DNA from: Streptomyces sp. ADI96-02
Lineage (GTDB): Bacteria; Actinomycetota; Actinomycetes; Streptomycetales; Streptomycetaceae
Assembly: GCF_003846185.1 (NCBI RefSeq)
Contig: NZ_ML123034.1
Span: 2,010,402-2,063,859 of the forward strand
Length of the DNA: 53,458 nt
Direction: 5' to 3'
The notes beneath the pieces are model-generated. The model saw nothing but the letters and a program-made list of their open reading frames with translations. It did not search any database and was not told where the DNA came from. The translations under genes and the position numbers were made by a program. Each line of letters begins with the position of its first letter. Position 1 is the first letter of the stretch. Below, piece by piece: positions 22,304-32,030 of the stretch.

Positions 22304-23152
22304 TCACCCGAGGGCAGCGAGAGCCTTCGTGATCAGGGCGCGGGCTTCGGCTCCGCGCACAGCGGATCGGGACAGCTCGGAGAAGGCACGGAGGTACGTA
22401 CGGATCTCGCCGGGCGTGATCAGGTTGATCTCTGCGGTGAGAGTCTCCACCGCTACCTGTTGATCGTCGAAGGCGTAGAAGGCTTCGAGCGGCCAGACGG
22501 TACGGCGGGCCCGTGCGGGGATGATGCCGAGGGATACGTTCGGCTGCCCCATCACCGAGAGCACGTGTTCAAGCTGGGCCGCCATCGCGGCATCGTCGCT
22601 CACCCGGTAGTAGAGAACCGTCTCTTCGAGCACCAGGGCGAACCGATGGTCCCCCTCCCGGATCACGCGGGACCGTTGGGCCCGAGCCTGCACGGCGTCG
22701 GCCACGTCGTCCGGGGTTCCTTGGAAGGCTGTGATGGACCGTAGAAGTCCTGTTGCGTAGCCGGAGGTCTGGAGCATCCCCGGCATGACGTTCGAGGCGT
22801 ACACGCGAAAGGAGCGGGTCCGCTGGTACAGCGGGACGGTCTGCTCATGGACTCGCCGCATCCCGTCACGGTGGATCTGCCGCCACTCGACGTACATCAA
22901 CTCTGCGTTGCGGGACGCAGCGATCAGATCAGCCGCGTGATCGTCCGCCCCGCAGGCAGCGCACCAGGCACGGATGTCAGCGTCCGAGGGTGGCGTCTTG
23001 CCCCGCGCGATCCGGGATGACTTCGACTTGTGCCAGCCGCACAGAGCGGCCAGCTCATGCCCTGTCAGGCCAGCGTCTCGCATGAGGCCCTGCAAGCGGG
23101 CAGCCACAGCGACTCGTGCCGCCTGGGCGCTGGAGAGTGGAGAGGAAGGCAT
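22304..23152 (-). CDS. XRE-family regulator with DUF5753 domain
   Basis: A 282-aa protein. Residues ~12-70 are a Cro/C1-type helix-turn-helix (AARLQGLMRDAGLTGHELAALCGWHKSKSSRIARGKTPPSDADI). Residues ~105-280 are the DUF5753 ligand- or partner-binding domain (RSFRVYASNVMPGMLQTSGYA and VVIREGDHRFALVLEE-type blocks). Proteins of this class are typical of Streptomyces and pair with DUF397 proteins; several control development or antibiotic genes. Here it is within the mobile element, 18 nt after the DUF6879 gene, and probably regulates element genes or host genes. ATG 23152 is used; the ribosome site is weak. Confidence 0.88.
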   Translation of the reverse strand: MPSSPLSSAQAARVAVAARLQGLMRDAGLTGHELAALCGWHKSKSSRIARGKTPPSDADIRAWCAACGADDHAADLIAASRNAELMYVEWRQIHRDGMRRVHEQTVPLYQRTRSFRVYASNVMPGMLQTSGYATGLLRSITAFQGTPDDVADAVQARAQRSRVIREGDHRFALVLEETVLYYRVSDDAAMAAQLEHVLSVMGQPNVSLGIIPARARRTVWPLEAFYAFDDQQVAVETLTAEINLITPGEIRTYLRAFSELSRSAVRGAEARALITKALAALG

Positions 23153-23170
23153 GAGCTGACCGGTAAGGAA

Positions 23171-23695
23171 TCAGACGGCGTACTTCTCGTGCGGGATGGC
23201 TCGCTCCCACACCGCTTCGAACGCCGACGCGCACAGCTCAACTGCGGCAGGGTCTTCCGTCTGGTCAGTGTGGACCCACCGACCGACCCCATCGAAGACG
23301 TTGAACTGGACTAGGCGGCCGTCGAACAACCAGAAGTCGTTGCCCGGCAAGGCAAGGCCCGAGGCGCTGCGACGGGGCAGCCAACGGATCTGCTCTCCGG
23401 CCGCCACGTTCGTAAAGGTGCCCGAGTGCTCGAAGGCGATGTAGTCGCTGACGGGCTCCGAAACGATGCGGGCACGTCGGATGACAACGCCCTTGGCCGT
23501 GACCTCCTGAACGAGGTCAAGCCAGGGACGCCACCACGATCCCCGGTCCTCCGGGTCAAGCCGGTGCCCTTGCTTCCACGCGGCGAAGCCTTCGATCTCG
23601 TTCTCAACGCCGTACGTATCGCGCATCTCAAGATGCACGGCTGACTCCTGCACTGACCTGATGAGGTCAGAGAAGTCAGTCAGACTCTGCGACAC
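23171..23695 (-). CDS. DUF6879 family protein
   Basis: A 174-aa protein from GTG 23695 with AGGGAGG 7 nt upstream. Characteristic sequence is SAVHLEMRDTYGVENEIEGFAAWKQG, then WWRPWLDLVQEVTAKGVVIRRARIVSEPVSDYIAFEH, and LPGNDFWLFDGRLVQFNVFDGVGRW. DUF6879 proteins are frequent next to XRE/DUF397 genes in Streptomyces and have no known biochemistry. It overlaps the 77-aa gene by 20 nt and precedes the XRE gene by 18 nt, so these three form one transcription unit. It has no transmembrane segment. The conserved Trp and Asp residues suggest a compact globular domain that may act with the XRE regulator. Confidence 0.85.
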   Translation of the reverse strand: MSQSLTDFSDLIRSVQESAVHLEMRDTYGVENEIEGFAAWKQGHRLDPEDRGSWWRPWLDLVQEVTAKGVVIRRARIVSEPVSDYIAFEHSGTFTNVAAGEQIRWLPRRSASGLALPGNDFWLFDGRLVQFNVFDGVGRWVHTDQTEDPAAVELCASAFEAVWERAIPHEKYAV

Positions 23696-23909
23696 GGAGC
23701 GCCTCCCTGAGAAGCGGGATCATCCGCTTCGGAACCCTGATCACCGACTCGTGCCCGGGGATCGGCACATCCCGCGAGCTCTCGCCCGTAATCCGCTCGT
23801 CTGCCGTCCACCCCTGGATCACAAGATCCTTCGACTCCTGATCCACCCACACAGCGGGTGATCCGTGATCTCCGGACTCGGGATCTTTACCGACGAACCG
23901 TAAGGCCAT
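23676..23909 (-). CDS. 77-aa element protein, first gene of XRE module
   Basis: ATG 23909 has GGGAGGG directly upstream; an in-frame ATG at 23957 lacks this. The 77 residues read MALRFVGKDPESGDHGSPAVWVD, then ESKDLVIQGWTADERI, and end IPLLREALRVAESD: a small beta-rich protein with a C-terminal helix. It resembles the small protein usually encoded just before DUF6879 genes in Streptomyces, with unknown role. The promoter is probably in 23910-24030, where a TTGACC hexamer (- strand 23979-23974) is a possible -35 without an obvious -10. Confidence 0.75.
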   Translation of the reverse strand: MALRFVGKDPESGDHGSPAVWVDQESKDLVIQGWTADERITGESSRDVPIPGHESVIRVPKRMIPLLREALRVAESD

Positions 23910-24033
23910 GGTGTCCCTCCCTGTCGAGCGCGTTGCGCCTGGTTGCACGACCTTCACTCTGTAGGAACCTGCGGGTCAAGAGGGCATGTTCACCCCGATC
24001 CGACCCGATGCTGTCCATCGGCGCCACGCAGAA

Positions 24034-24062
24034 GGCGCCCGGACCCTTACGGCCCGGACGCC
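24034..24062 (-). terminator. Hairpin after the 63-aa gene
   Basis: GGCG-c-CCGG (24034-24042) pairs with CCGG-a-CGCC (24054-24062): 8 bp plus one mismatch around an 11-nt loop. It starts 5 nt after the stop codon at 24068 on the - strand. It would end readthrough coming from the radical SAM gene. Confidence 0.6.
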
Positions 24063-24067
24063 TCTCT

Positions 24068-24259
24068 TCAGCTACACCCACTCGACCGCCGAGACGAGCC
24101 CGGATCTTGCCGAGGAGTAGGGAGCGGCGTACGCCGCACAGGGCGGGAAGCCTGCTCACGCTCCTTCGTCCCGAGCCCTCGAAGGATCTCGGTACGCTCC
24201 GCCTCGCTCATGCCGGCGAGCGTCTCAGCCATCCTCTGAACGGCATCGCCGCTGGTCAC
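24068..24259 (-). CDS. 63-aa element protein coupled to the host radical SAM gene
   Basis: GTG 24259 starts 2 nt after the radical SAM stop (24264-24262), and the ORF ends at 24068 just before a hairpin. The product begins VTSGDAVQRMAETLAGMSEAERTEILRGLG and then becomes Arg/Pro/Ser-rich (RPVRRTPLPTPRQ). The first half is a helical, acidic segment; no domain is recognised. GAGG 13 nt upstream lies within the radical SAM coding end, so translation probably depends on coupling with the host gene. The gene belongs to the element but likely uses the host transcript. It could be a non-functional reading frame, but its position is suggestive. Confidence 0.55.
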   Translation of the reverse strand: MTSGDAVQRMAETLAGMSEAERTEILRGLGTKEREQASRPVRRTPLPTPRQDPGSSRRSSGCS

Positions 24260-24261
24260 GG

Positions 24262-26187
<1,926 letters not shown>

Positions 26188-26239
26188 CTCGCGAACCTTC
26201 GTGAGCCGGCAGGGGTGACCATCCAGCGTACCCCGGGGC

Positions 26240-27796
26240 TCACCCCTTCAGATCCGCCCGCAGTTCGGGCGCGCGGGCCCGGTCCCACACCTGCGGCAGT
26301 TCCCGCTCGCGGGCCTCGGCCGCCGCCTCCTCCCGCCCGTACAGCAGCCCCCAGGTGAACGCGGACTCGCCGGCCGCGTGCGACTGGACGGCGAGGGTGC
26401 GCAGGGCCTCGCGGGCCACGACGCTGTCCTGGTGGTCGCCGAGCAGGCTCTGCACGGCCTTCATCCGCTTGGCGAACCGCTTCGCCGGCGGGCCGAGCGC
26501 GGGCCGGGCCGCGTCGGCCGCGTACCGGGCGCGTTTGGCGGCCTTGCGGGCCTCGTGCATCGCCGCGTCCCGCTCCGGCCCCTGCGGCCGGGCCAGAGCG
26601 TGCTCGACGCGGCGGGCGAGGCGGTCGTAGTCCTTGAGGACCGCACGCGGCAGCGCCCGCCCCGGCGCGCGTCGGGCCGCGGGGCGCAGGGGCGGGTCGA
26701 CGCTCAGCGCGTCCAGCGCGTCGAGCAGGGCGAGGTAGCGGTCCTGGTCCAGGAGGGCGACGGTCCTCGCGCGCGATCCGGTGCGCCGGGCGGCCGACCA
26801 TGCCTGGAGCCGGCCGCGCACCGGGCCGAGGACCAGGGTGGCGGGCAGGGCGTCGGTACGGGAGCCGAGCCGCTGGTCCAGCACCTCCTGGTCGCGGTCG
26901 ACGCCGAGCTCGGCCGCCAGCCACTTCAGCTCCTCGCCGACGGGGTCGGTGACCGAGCGGTCGAGGATCCTCCGGTACGTCTTGAAGGCGCTGCGCAGCC
27001 GTCGGGTGGCCACGCGCATCGCGTGGACGGAGTCCGGCAGGTCGCGGCGGACGGCGGGGTCGAGGGCGACGACGGTGTGGATCTGGTCGCGTACGTAGGC
27101 CATGACGTGGTCGCCCGCGGTCGCCGCCGCCTCCTCCTTCCCGCGTTTCCCCGTGCTGTCCTTCCTCCCGCTCCCCTTCCGGCCGCCCTCCGGGGCGGTC
27201 TCGGCCAGGGCCCGCGCGAGCTTCGAGGCGGATCGCGCGGGGCGCACGCCCGCCTCGTCCAGCCGGCGCTCCACCGCGTCGAGGAAGGCCGGGTCGCCGC
27301 CGTCGGCGAGTTCCACCTCGATCTCGGTCCAGGCGGCGGTGGCTGCGGACGTGTCGCCCGCGAGCCGTTCGGCCAGCACGGTGTCGACGCTGGCCTCGGC
27401 GAGGAGGGCGCCGTCGGCCGCCGTCAGGTGGTACACGTCGCGCGAGGAGAGGAGCCGTACGACGGGCGCGAGCGGGGCGTCGCGGACCCGGGAGCGGAGC
27501 AGCGCGGCGAGGGCGTGCGGCACGGTGTCGGAGAGCGGTTCGTGGATCTCGTCGCGGATGCCGGAGGCGACCGGGAACTTCAGGTGCCAGCCCTCGTCCG
27601 CGCCGCCGGTGCGGCGGCGCAGCGTGAGGGAGTCGGCGGCGAGGCGGAGGCCGGCGGTGTCGTAGTAGACGGCGTCCAGCTCGGTGACGCCTCTGGGGAC
27701 CACCGCGTCGACGCCGGGGACCCGGGTCAGGTCGGGCAGCCGGGTGGCCGCGGTGGCTTCGTACTTCCGCTCGATCTCGCGCTTGGTGTCCGCCAT
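26240..27796 (-). CDS. CYTH and CHAD domain-containing protein
   Basis: A 518-aa protein from ATG 27796. Residues 1-205 form a CYTH (triphosphate tunnel) domain with the ExExK motif at REIERKYE and the paired basic/acidic strands LTLRRRTGG, GWHLKFP and EIEVELADG. A basic linker follows (~205-225). Residues ~230-515 are a CHAD domain, helical and rich in conserved His, Arg and Lys (VHAMRVATRRLRSAFKTYRRIL, HEARKAAKRARYAADAARP). CHAD binds inorganic polyphosphate and CYTH acts on triphosphates, so a polyphosphate- or triphosphate-linked role is likely. It stands alone between the radical SAM gene and rodA. The alternative of an adenylate cyclase is less likely with a CHAD fusion. Confidence 0.9.
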   Translation of the reverse strand: MADTKREIERKYEATAATRLPDLTRVPGVDAVVPRGVTELDAVYYDTAGLRLAADSLTLRRRTGGADEGWHLKFPVASGIRDEIHEPLSDTVPHALAALLRSRVRDAPLAPVVRLLSSRDVYHLTAADGALLAEASVDTVLAERLAGDTSAATAAWTEIEVELADGGDPAFLDAVERRLDEAGVRPARSASKLARALAETAPEGGRKGSGRKDSTGKRGKEEAAATAGDHVMAYVRDQIHTVVALDPAVRRDLPDSVHAMRVATRRLRSAFKTYRRILDRSVTDPVGEELKWLAAELGVDRDQEVLDQRLGSRTDALPATLVLGPVRGRLQAWSAARRTGSRARTVALLDQDRYLALLDALDALSVDPPLRPAARRAPGRALPRAVLKDYDRLARRVEHALARPQGPERDAAMHEARKAAKRARYAADAARPALGPPAKRFAKRMKAVQSLLGDHQDSVVAREALRTLAVQSHAAGESAFTWGLLYGREEAAAEARERELPQVWDRARAPELRADLKG

Positions 27797-27802
27797 GTAC
27801 CG

Positions 27803-27808
27803 AATCTA
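27803..27808 (-). promoter_or_regulatory. Candidate -10 box (TAGATT) of CYTH-CHAD gene
   Basis: TAGATT on the - strand ends 6 nt before ATG 27796. Streptomyces -10 boxes often read TAGRRT, and this spacing would give a leaderless or nearly leaderless mRNA. I see no good -35 hexamer. Confidence 0.35.
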
Positions 27809-27831
27809 GACGCGATCGGCCGGGATGGGGA

Positions 27832-27855
27832 GAGGGCCGCCCGGGGGCGGCCCTC
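27832..27855 (-). terminator. Terminator after rodA
   Basis: The perfect 10-bp stem GAGGGCCGCC / GGCGGCCCTC closes over a 4-nt loop (27842-27845). It starts 30 nt after the rodA stop on the - strand and ends the mre-pbp-rodA cluster. Confidence 0.8.
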
Positions 27856-27885
27856 CCTGTTCGGGCCGATCGGCCGCGGGAGTAC

Positions 27886-29079
27886 TCAGGCCGACATCGG
27901 CCGCTGCACCCTGATCGACTGGAGCAGTCCGATCGCGACCCAGACGGCGAACATCGAGGACCCTCCGTAGGAGACGAAGGGCAGCGGCAGTCCGGCGACC
28001 GGCATGATGCCGAGCGTCATCCCGATGTTCTCGAAGGACTGGAAGGCGAACCAGGCGATGATGCCGGCGGCGACGACCGTGCCGTACAGCTCGGTCGTCT
28101 CGCGGGCGATCCGGCAGGCCCGCCACAGGACGACGCCGAGCAGGAAGATGATCAGCCCGGCGCCGAGGAAGCCCAGTTCCTCGCCGGCGACCGTGAAGAC
28201 GAAGTCGGTCTGCTGCTCGGGCACGAACTGCCCGGTCGTCTGCGTACCTTCGAAGAGGCCGGTGCCGGTGAGTCCGCCGGAGCCGATCGCGATGCGCGCC
28301 TGGTTGGTGTTGTAGCCGACGCCCGCCGGGTCGAGCGCCGGGTTGGCGAAGGCGGCGAAGCGGGCGATCTGGTAGTCGTCGAGCAGCCCGAGCTGCCAGA
28401 TGGAGACCGCGCCCGCGGCGCCCGCGCCGAGCAGGCCGAAGACCCAGCGGTTGGAGGCGCCGGAGGCCAGCAGGACGCCGAGGACGATGACGGCCATGAC
28501 CATGACCGAGCCGAGGTCCGGCATCAGCATGACGATGGCCATCGGGATGACGGCGATGCCCAGCGACTTCGCGACGGTGCGGTGGTCGGGGTGGAGCTGG
28601 TCGCCGGCGTCGACACGGGCGGCGAGCAGCATCGCCATGCCGAGGATGATCGTGATCTTGGTGAACTCGGAGGGCTGGAGCGAGAAGCCGCCGCCGAGCT
28701 TGATCCACGCGTGCGCGCCGTTGACCGTCGCGCCGAGCGGGGTGAGCACGGCGAGGACCAGCAGCACCGACAGGCCGTAGAGGATGGGTACGGCGCCGCG
28801 CAGGGTGCGGTGGCCGAGCCAGATCGTGCCGATCATCAGGGCCAGGCCGATGCCGGTGTTGAGGACGTGCCGGAAGAGGAAGAAGTACGGGTCGCCCTGC
28901 GTGAGCTGGTCGCGGTTGCGGGTGGCGGACCACACCAGCAGCGAGCCGAGGACCGAGAGCGCGAACGCCGCTCCGAGCAGGGGCCAGTCCAGCCGCCGTA
29001 CGAGGGAGTCGCGGGCGGTCAGTCGGGCCCAGGAGCCCTGCTCGGGGACGTACCGGGAGACGGAGAAGCCACTTGCCAT
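27886..29079 (-). CDS. rodA: RodA/FtsW-family SEDS peptidoglycan glycosyltransferase
   Basis: A 397-aa polytopic membrane protein of the SEDS family, which polymerises lipid II with its partner class B PBP. About ten hydrophobic segments are visible. Family motifs are GATVNGAHAWIKLGGGFSLQPSEFTKI, MPDLGSVMV (the catalytic Asp region), YNTNQARIAIGSGGLTGTGLFEG, EQQTDFVFTVAGEELGF and the C-terminal MPVAGLPLPFVSYGGSS. ATG 29079 overlaps the stop of the PBP2 gene (TGATG), so the two are translated together, matching their joint function. In Streptomyces this member of the mre cluster (sfr in S. coelicolor) acts mainly in spore wall and growth. It is the last gene of the operon. Confidence 0.92.
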   Translation of the reverse strand: MASGFSVSRYVPEQGSWARLTARDSLVRRLDWPLLGAAFALSVLGSLLVWSATRNRDQLTQGDPYFFLFRHVLNTGIGLALMIGTIWLGHRTLRGAVPILYGLSVLLVLAVLTPLGATVNGAHAWIKLGGGFSLQPSEFTKITIILGMAMLLAARVDAGDQLHPDHRTVAKSLGIAVIPMAIVMLMPDLGSVMVMAVIVLGVLLASGASNRWVFGLLGAGAAGAVSIWQLGLLDDYQIARFAAFANPALDPAGVGYNTNQARIAIGSGGLTGTGLFEGTQTTGQFVPEQQTDFVFTVAGEELGFLGAGLIIFLLGVVLWRACRIARETTELYGTVVAAGIIAWFAFQSFENIGMTLGIMPVAGLPLPFVSYGGSSMFAVWVAIGLLQSIRVQRPMSA

Positions 29080-31298
29080 CAGGGCTGCCTCCTCGACGAC
29101 GGCGAGCCGGTGAGTCCGGGCTGGCCCGCGGGCTGCACGGGCAGTTGGGCTTCGGGCTCCACGGGCGGTCCTTCCGGCTTGGCCGGCCGAGGATCGTACG
29201 GCTTGACCTTCGGGGCGTTGATCGAGCCGTCGGGCTGGACCTTCGGCAGGGTCTTCTGGGGCGCGGGCAGCAGGGCCCTCTTGAGGTCCTGGTTGCCCTC
29301 GGCGTCGAGGCCGTAGAGCGCGTCGTAGATCTTGCGGACGGCGGGCCCGGCCGCGCCGGAGCCGGTGCCGCCCTGGGAGATCGTCATGACGATGGTGAAG
29401 TCGTCGGTGTAGGTCGCGAACCACGCGGTGGTCTGCTTGCCGTACACCTGGGCGGTGCCGGTCTTGGCGCGCATCGGGATCTTGTCCTGCGGCCAGCCGC
29501 CGAACCGCCATGCGGCGGTGCCGCCGGGCTCGACCACCGAGCGCAGCCCCTTGTCGAGGTCCTTGACGGTCTGGGCGTCGACCGGCAGCTTGCCGGTGAC
29601 CTCGGGCTTGATCACCCGGACGTCCTTGCCGTCGTTGCTGATCACGGCCTTGCCCACCGAAGGCGCGTGGATGGTGCCGCCGTTGCTGATGGCGGCGTAG
29701 GCGGTGGCCATCTGGATGGGGGTGACGAGCACGTCACCCTGTCCGATCGCGTAGTTGATGCTGTCGTACGCCTTGAGCTGGTTGCCTTCGAGGCAGCTCT
29801 CGTACGCGATCTGCTGGACGTAGGTGCCGCCCCTCTTGCCCTCCTTGCACCAGGCGTCCTTGTTGGCCTTCCAGAAGTTCTGCTTCCACTCGCGGTCGGG
29901 AATGCGGCCCTTGACCTCGTTGGGCAGGTCGATGCCGGTCTCGGCGCCGAGTCCGAAGTCACGGGCGGTGCGGTAGAACCAGTTCTTGGCGTCCTTCTTC
30001 GGCTTTATGCCGCCGTCCCGCACCCACTCGTCGTGGCCGAGCCGGTAGAAGACGGTGTTGCAGGAGTACTTGAGCGCGTCGCCGAGGGTGATGGGGCCGT
30101 GCCCCTGGGACTCGAAGTTCGCGAAGGTCTGGTTGCCGAGGCTGTAGGAGCTGCTGCACTCGTAGAGGTCGTTGAAGCGGTGGCCACCGCGCACCGCGGC
30201 GCTCGCCGACACCACCTTGAAGATCGACCCGGCGGGCGCCTGGCCCTGGATGCCCCGGTTGAGCAGCGGGTAGTTGGACTTCTTGCTCGTGAGCTTGGCG
30301 TACTCCTTGCCGGAGATGCCGCCGACCCAGGCGTTGGGGTCGTAGTCGGGCTGCGAGGCCATCGAGACGACGCGGCCCGTCTTCGACTCCAGGACGACGA
30401 CCGCGCCGGAGTCGGCCTCGTACTTCCGGCCGGTGATCTTGTCGGTCTCCTGGCGGACCGTCTTCATGGCCTGCGCGAGTTCGTACTCGGCCACCGCCTG
30501 GACGCGGGCGTCGATGGAGGTGACCACGCTGGCGCCGGGCTCGGCCCGGTCGTTCTCGGCCTGCCCGATGACGCGGCCCAGGTTGTCGACCTCGTAGCGG
30601 GTGACGCCCGCCTTGCCGCGCAGCTCCTTGTCGTAGGTGCGCTCCAGTCCCGAGCGGCCGACCTGGTCGGAGCGCAGGTAGGGCGATTCGCTGTCCCGGG
30701 CCTTGGTGATCTCCTCGTCGGTGACCGGGGAGAGGTAGCCGAGGACCTGGGAGGTCTTCGCCTTGCCGGGTGCGGCGTAGCGGCGTACGGCGGTGGGTTC
30801 GGCGGTGATGCCGGGGAAGTCCTCGGCCCGCTCGCGGATCTGGAGGGCCTGCTGGGTGGTGGCCTCGTCGGTGACCGGGATCGGCTGGTAGGGCGAGCCG
30901 TTCCAACAGGGCTGCGGCGTCTTGGAGTCGCAGAGCCGGATCTTGTCCTGGACGTCCTTGGCCTTCATGTCCAGGACGTCGGCGAGCCGGGTGAGGACCC
31001 CGACGCCGTCGTCCTTCATCTTCAGCAGCTCGGTGCGGCTGGCGGAGACGACGAGCCGGGTCTCGTTGTCGGCGAGCGGGACGCCGCGCGCGTCGAGGAT
31101 GGCGCCTCGCACGGCGGGCTGGACGACCTGCTGGACGTGGTTGTTCTTGGCCTCGTCGGTGTACTCCTGGCCGTTGCGGATCTGGAGGTACCAGAGCCGG
31201 CCGCCGAGCGTGAGCAGCAGGGAGAAGACGAGGACCTGGATGACGACGAGCCGGATCCGGACCCGCTGGGTCCGTCCGGTCTCGGGAATGTTGCTCAC
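29079..31298 (-). CDS. Class B penicillin-binding protein 2 (transpeptidase)
   Basis: A 739-aa class B PBP. A single N-terminal membrane anchor (residues ~14-35) is followed by the dimerisation domain and the transpeptidase domain with S358-x-x-K361 (AGSIFK), S412-C-N414 (KYSCN) and K612-T-G (RAKTGTAQ). The C-terminal ~60 residues are Pro-rich, a frequent feature of Streptomyces PBPs. It cross-links peptidoglycan outside the membrane and works with the SEDS protein encoded immediately downstream. The start is GTG 31298 with GGGGG about 7 nt upstream; mreD ends 58 nt before it. It corresponds to the pbp2 of the S. coelicolor mre cluster by gene order. Confidence 0.93.
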   Translation of the reverse strand: MSNIPETGRTQRVRIRLVVIQVLVFSLLLTLGGRLWYLQIRNGQEYTDEAKNNHVQQVVQPAVRGAILDARGVPLADNETRLVVSASRTELLKMKDDGVGVLTRLADVLDMKAKDVQDKIRLCDSKTPQPCWNGSPYQPIPVTDEATTQQALQIRERAEDFPGITAEPTAVRRYAAPGKAKTSQVLGYLSPVTDEEITKARDSESPYLRSDQVGRSGLERTYDKELRGKAGVTRYEVDNLGRVIGQAENDRAEPGASVVTSIDARVQAVAEYELAQAMKTVRQETDKITGRKYEADSGAVVVLESKTGRVVSMASQPDYDPNAWVGGISGKEYAKLTSKKSNYPLLNRGIQGQAPAGSIFKVVSASAAVRGGHRFNDLYECSSSYSLGNQTFANFESQGHGPITLGDALKYSCNTVFYRLGHDEWVRDGGIKPKKDAKNWFYRTARDFGLGAETGIDLPNEVKGRIPDREWKQNFWKANKDAWCKEGKRGGTYVQQIAYESCLEGNQLKAYDSINYAIGQGDVLVTPIQMATAYAAISNGGTIHAPSVGKAVISNDGKDVRVIKPEVTGKLPVDAQTVKDLDKGLRSVVEPGGTAAWRFGGWPQDKIPMRAKTGTAQVYGKQTTAWFATYTDDFTIVMTISQGGTGSGAAGPAVRKIYDALYGLDAEGNQDLKRALLPAPQKTLPKVQPDGSINAPKVKPYDPRPAKPEGPPVEPEAQLPVQPAGQPGLTGSPSSRRQP

Positions 31299-31356
31299 GG
31301 TGCGCCCCCGGCGTTCCGGCAGGTGGTGCGGGGGGCGTCCCCCGCGGCGTACGGCG

Positions 31357-32019
31357 TCACAGTCGCTTGACCCCCTTGATCCTTCCCGCGCGGGCGGCGC
31401 GGTTGCGGGCGGCCTTGACGCGCAGTCCGCCGCGCTGGCCGCCGATCCGCAGGCCGGTGCCCGAGGCGAGCCAGCCGGCGGCGACGTCGTTGCCGCCGGA
31501 CGCCTCGGCGAGCGGGTCGTTCTCGGTGCGCTTGGCCAGCGCCATGATGAGCGGCACGGTGAAGGGGGCCAGCAGCAGGTCGTAGACGACGGCGGTGAAC
31601 AGCAGGCCGGTCAGGCCCACATGGCGGGCCGCGGTGTCGCCGACGAGCGCGCCGACACCCGCGTACAGCAGGGTCGAGCCGATCGCCGCGCCGACGACGA
31701 CCGCCATCGGGGCGAAGGCCGACTTGAGCCGGCCGTTCTCCGGCCGGGCCAGGCCGGCGACGTAGCCGACGAGGCAGAGCACCAGGGCGTAGCGCCCGGC
31801 GGCGTGGTCGGCGGGAGGCGCGAGGTCCGCGAGCAGGCCCGCGCCGAAGCCGATGAACGCCCCGCTGACGTGCCCGTAGACGAGGGCGAGCGCGACGACG
31901 GTCAGCAGCAGCAGGTCGGGGACCGCGCCGGGGAGTTGGAGGCGGGCGAGGACGGAGACCTGGACGACGAGGGCGACGACCACCAGGGCGATGGAGAGCA
32001 GAGTCCGGTTGAGGCGCAT
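31357..32019 (-). CDS. mreD: Rod-shape-determining membrane protein MreD
   Basis: A 220-aa protein with about five to six hydrophobic segments from the N-terminus (RTLLSIALVVVALVVQVSVLARL, PDLLLLTVVALALVYGHVSGAFIGFGAGLLADL) and a cytosolic, Arg/Gly-rich tail of ~50 residues. It follows mreC by 11 nt, as in other streptomycetes. MreD is part of the membrane complex linking MreB filaments with the wall synthetic enzymes. Sequence conservation of MreD is low, so identification relies on the D-L-A-P-P-A-D-H-x-A-G-R motif region, topology and gene order. The basic C-terminal extension is longer than in rod-shaped bacteria. Confidence 0.88.
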   Translation of the reverse strand: MRLNRTLLSIALVVVALVVQVSVLARLQLPGAVPDLLLLTVVALALVYGHVSGAFIGFGAGLLADLAPPADHAAGRYALVLCLVGYVAGLARPENGRLKSAFAPMAVVVGAAIGSTLLYAGVGALVGDTAARHVGLTGLLFTAVVYDLLLAPFTVPLIMALAKRTENDPLAEASGGNDVAAGWLASGTGLRIGGQRGGLRVKAARNRAARAGRIKGVKRL

Positions 32020-32030
32020 GGGGATCAGCT

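Noticed and set aside
20729..23909. Classical type II toxin-antitoxin system in the element
   Set aside because: No known toxin fold is visible; the XRE protein has the DUF5753 domain of regulator pairs, not an antitoxin layout. An addiction role stays possible but unsupported.
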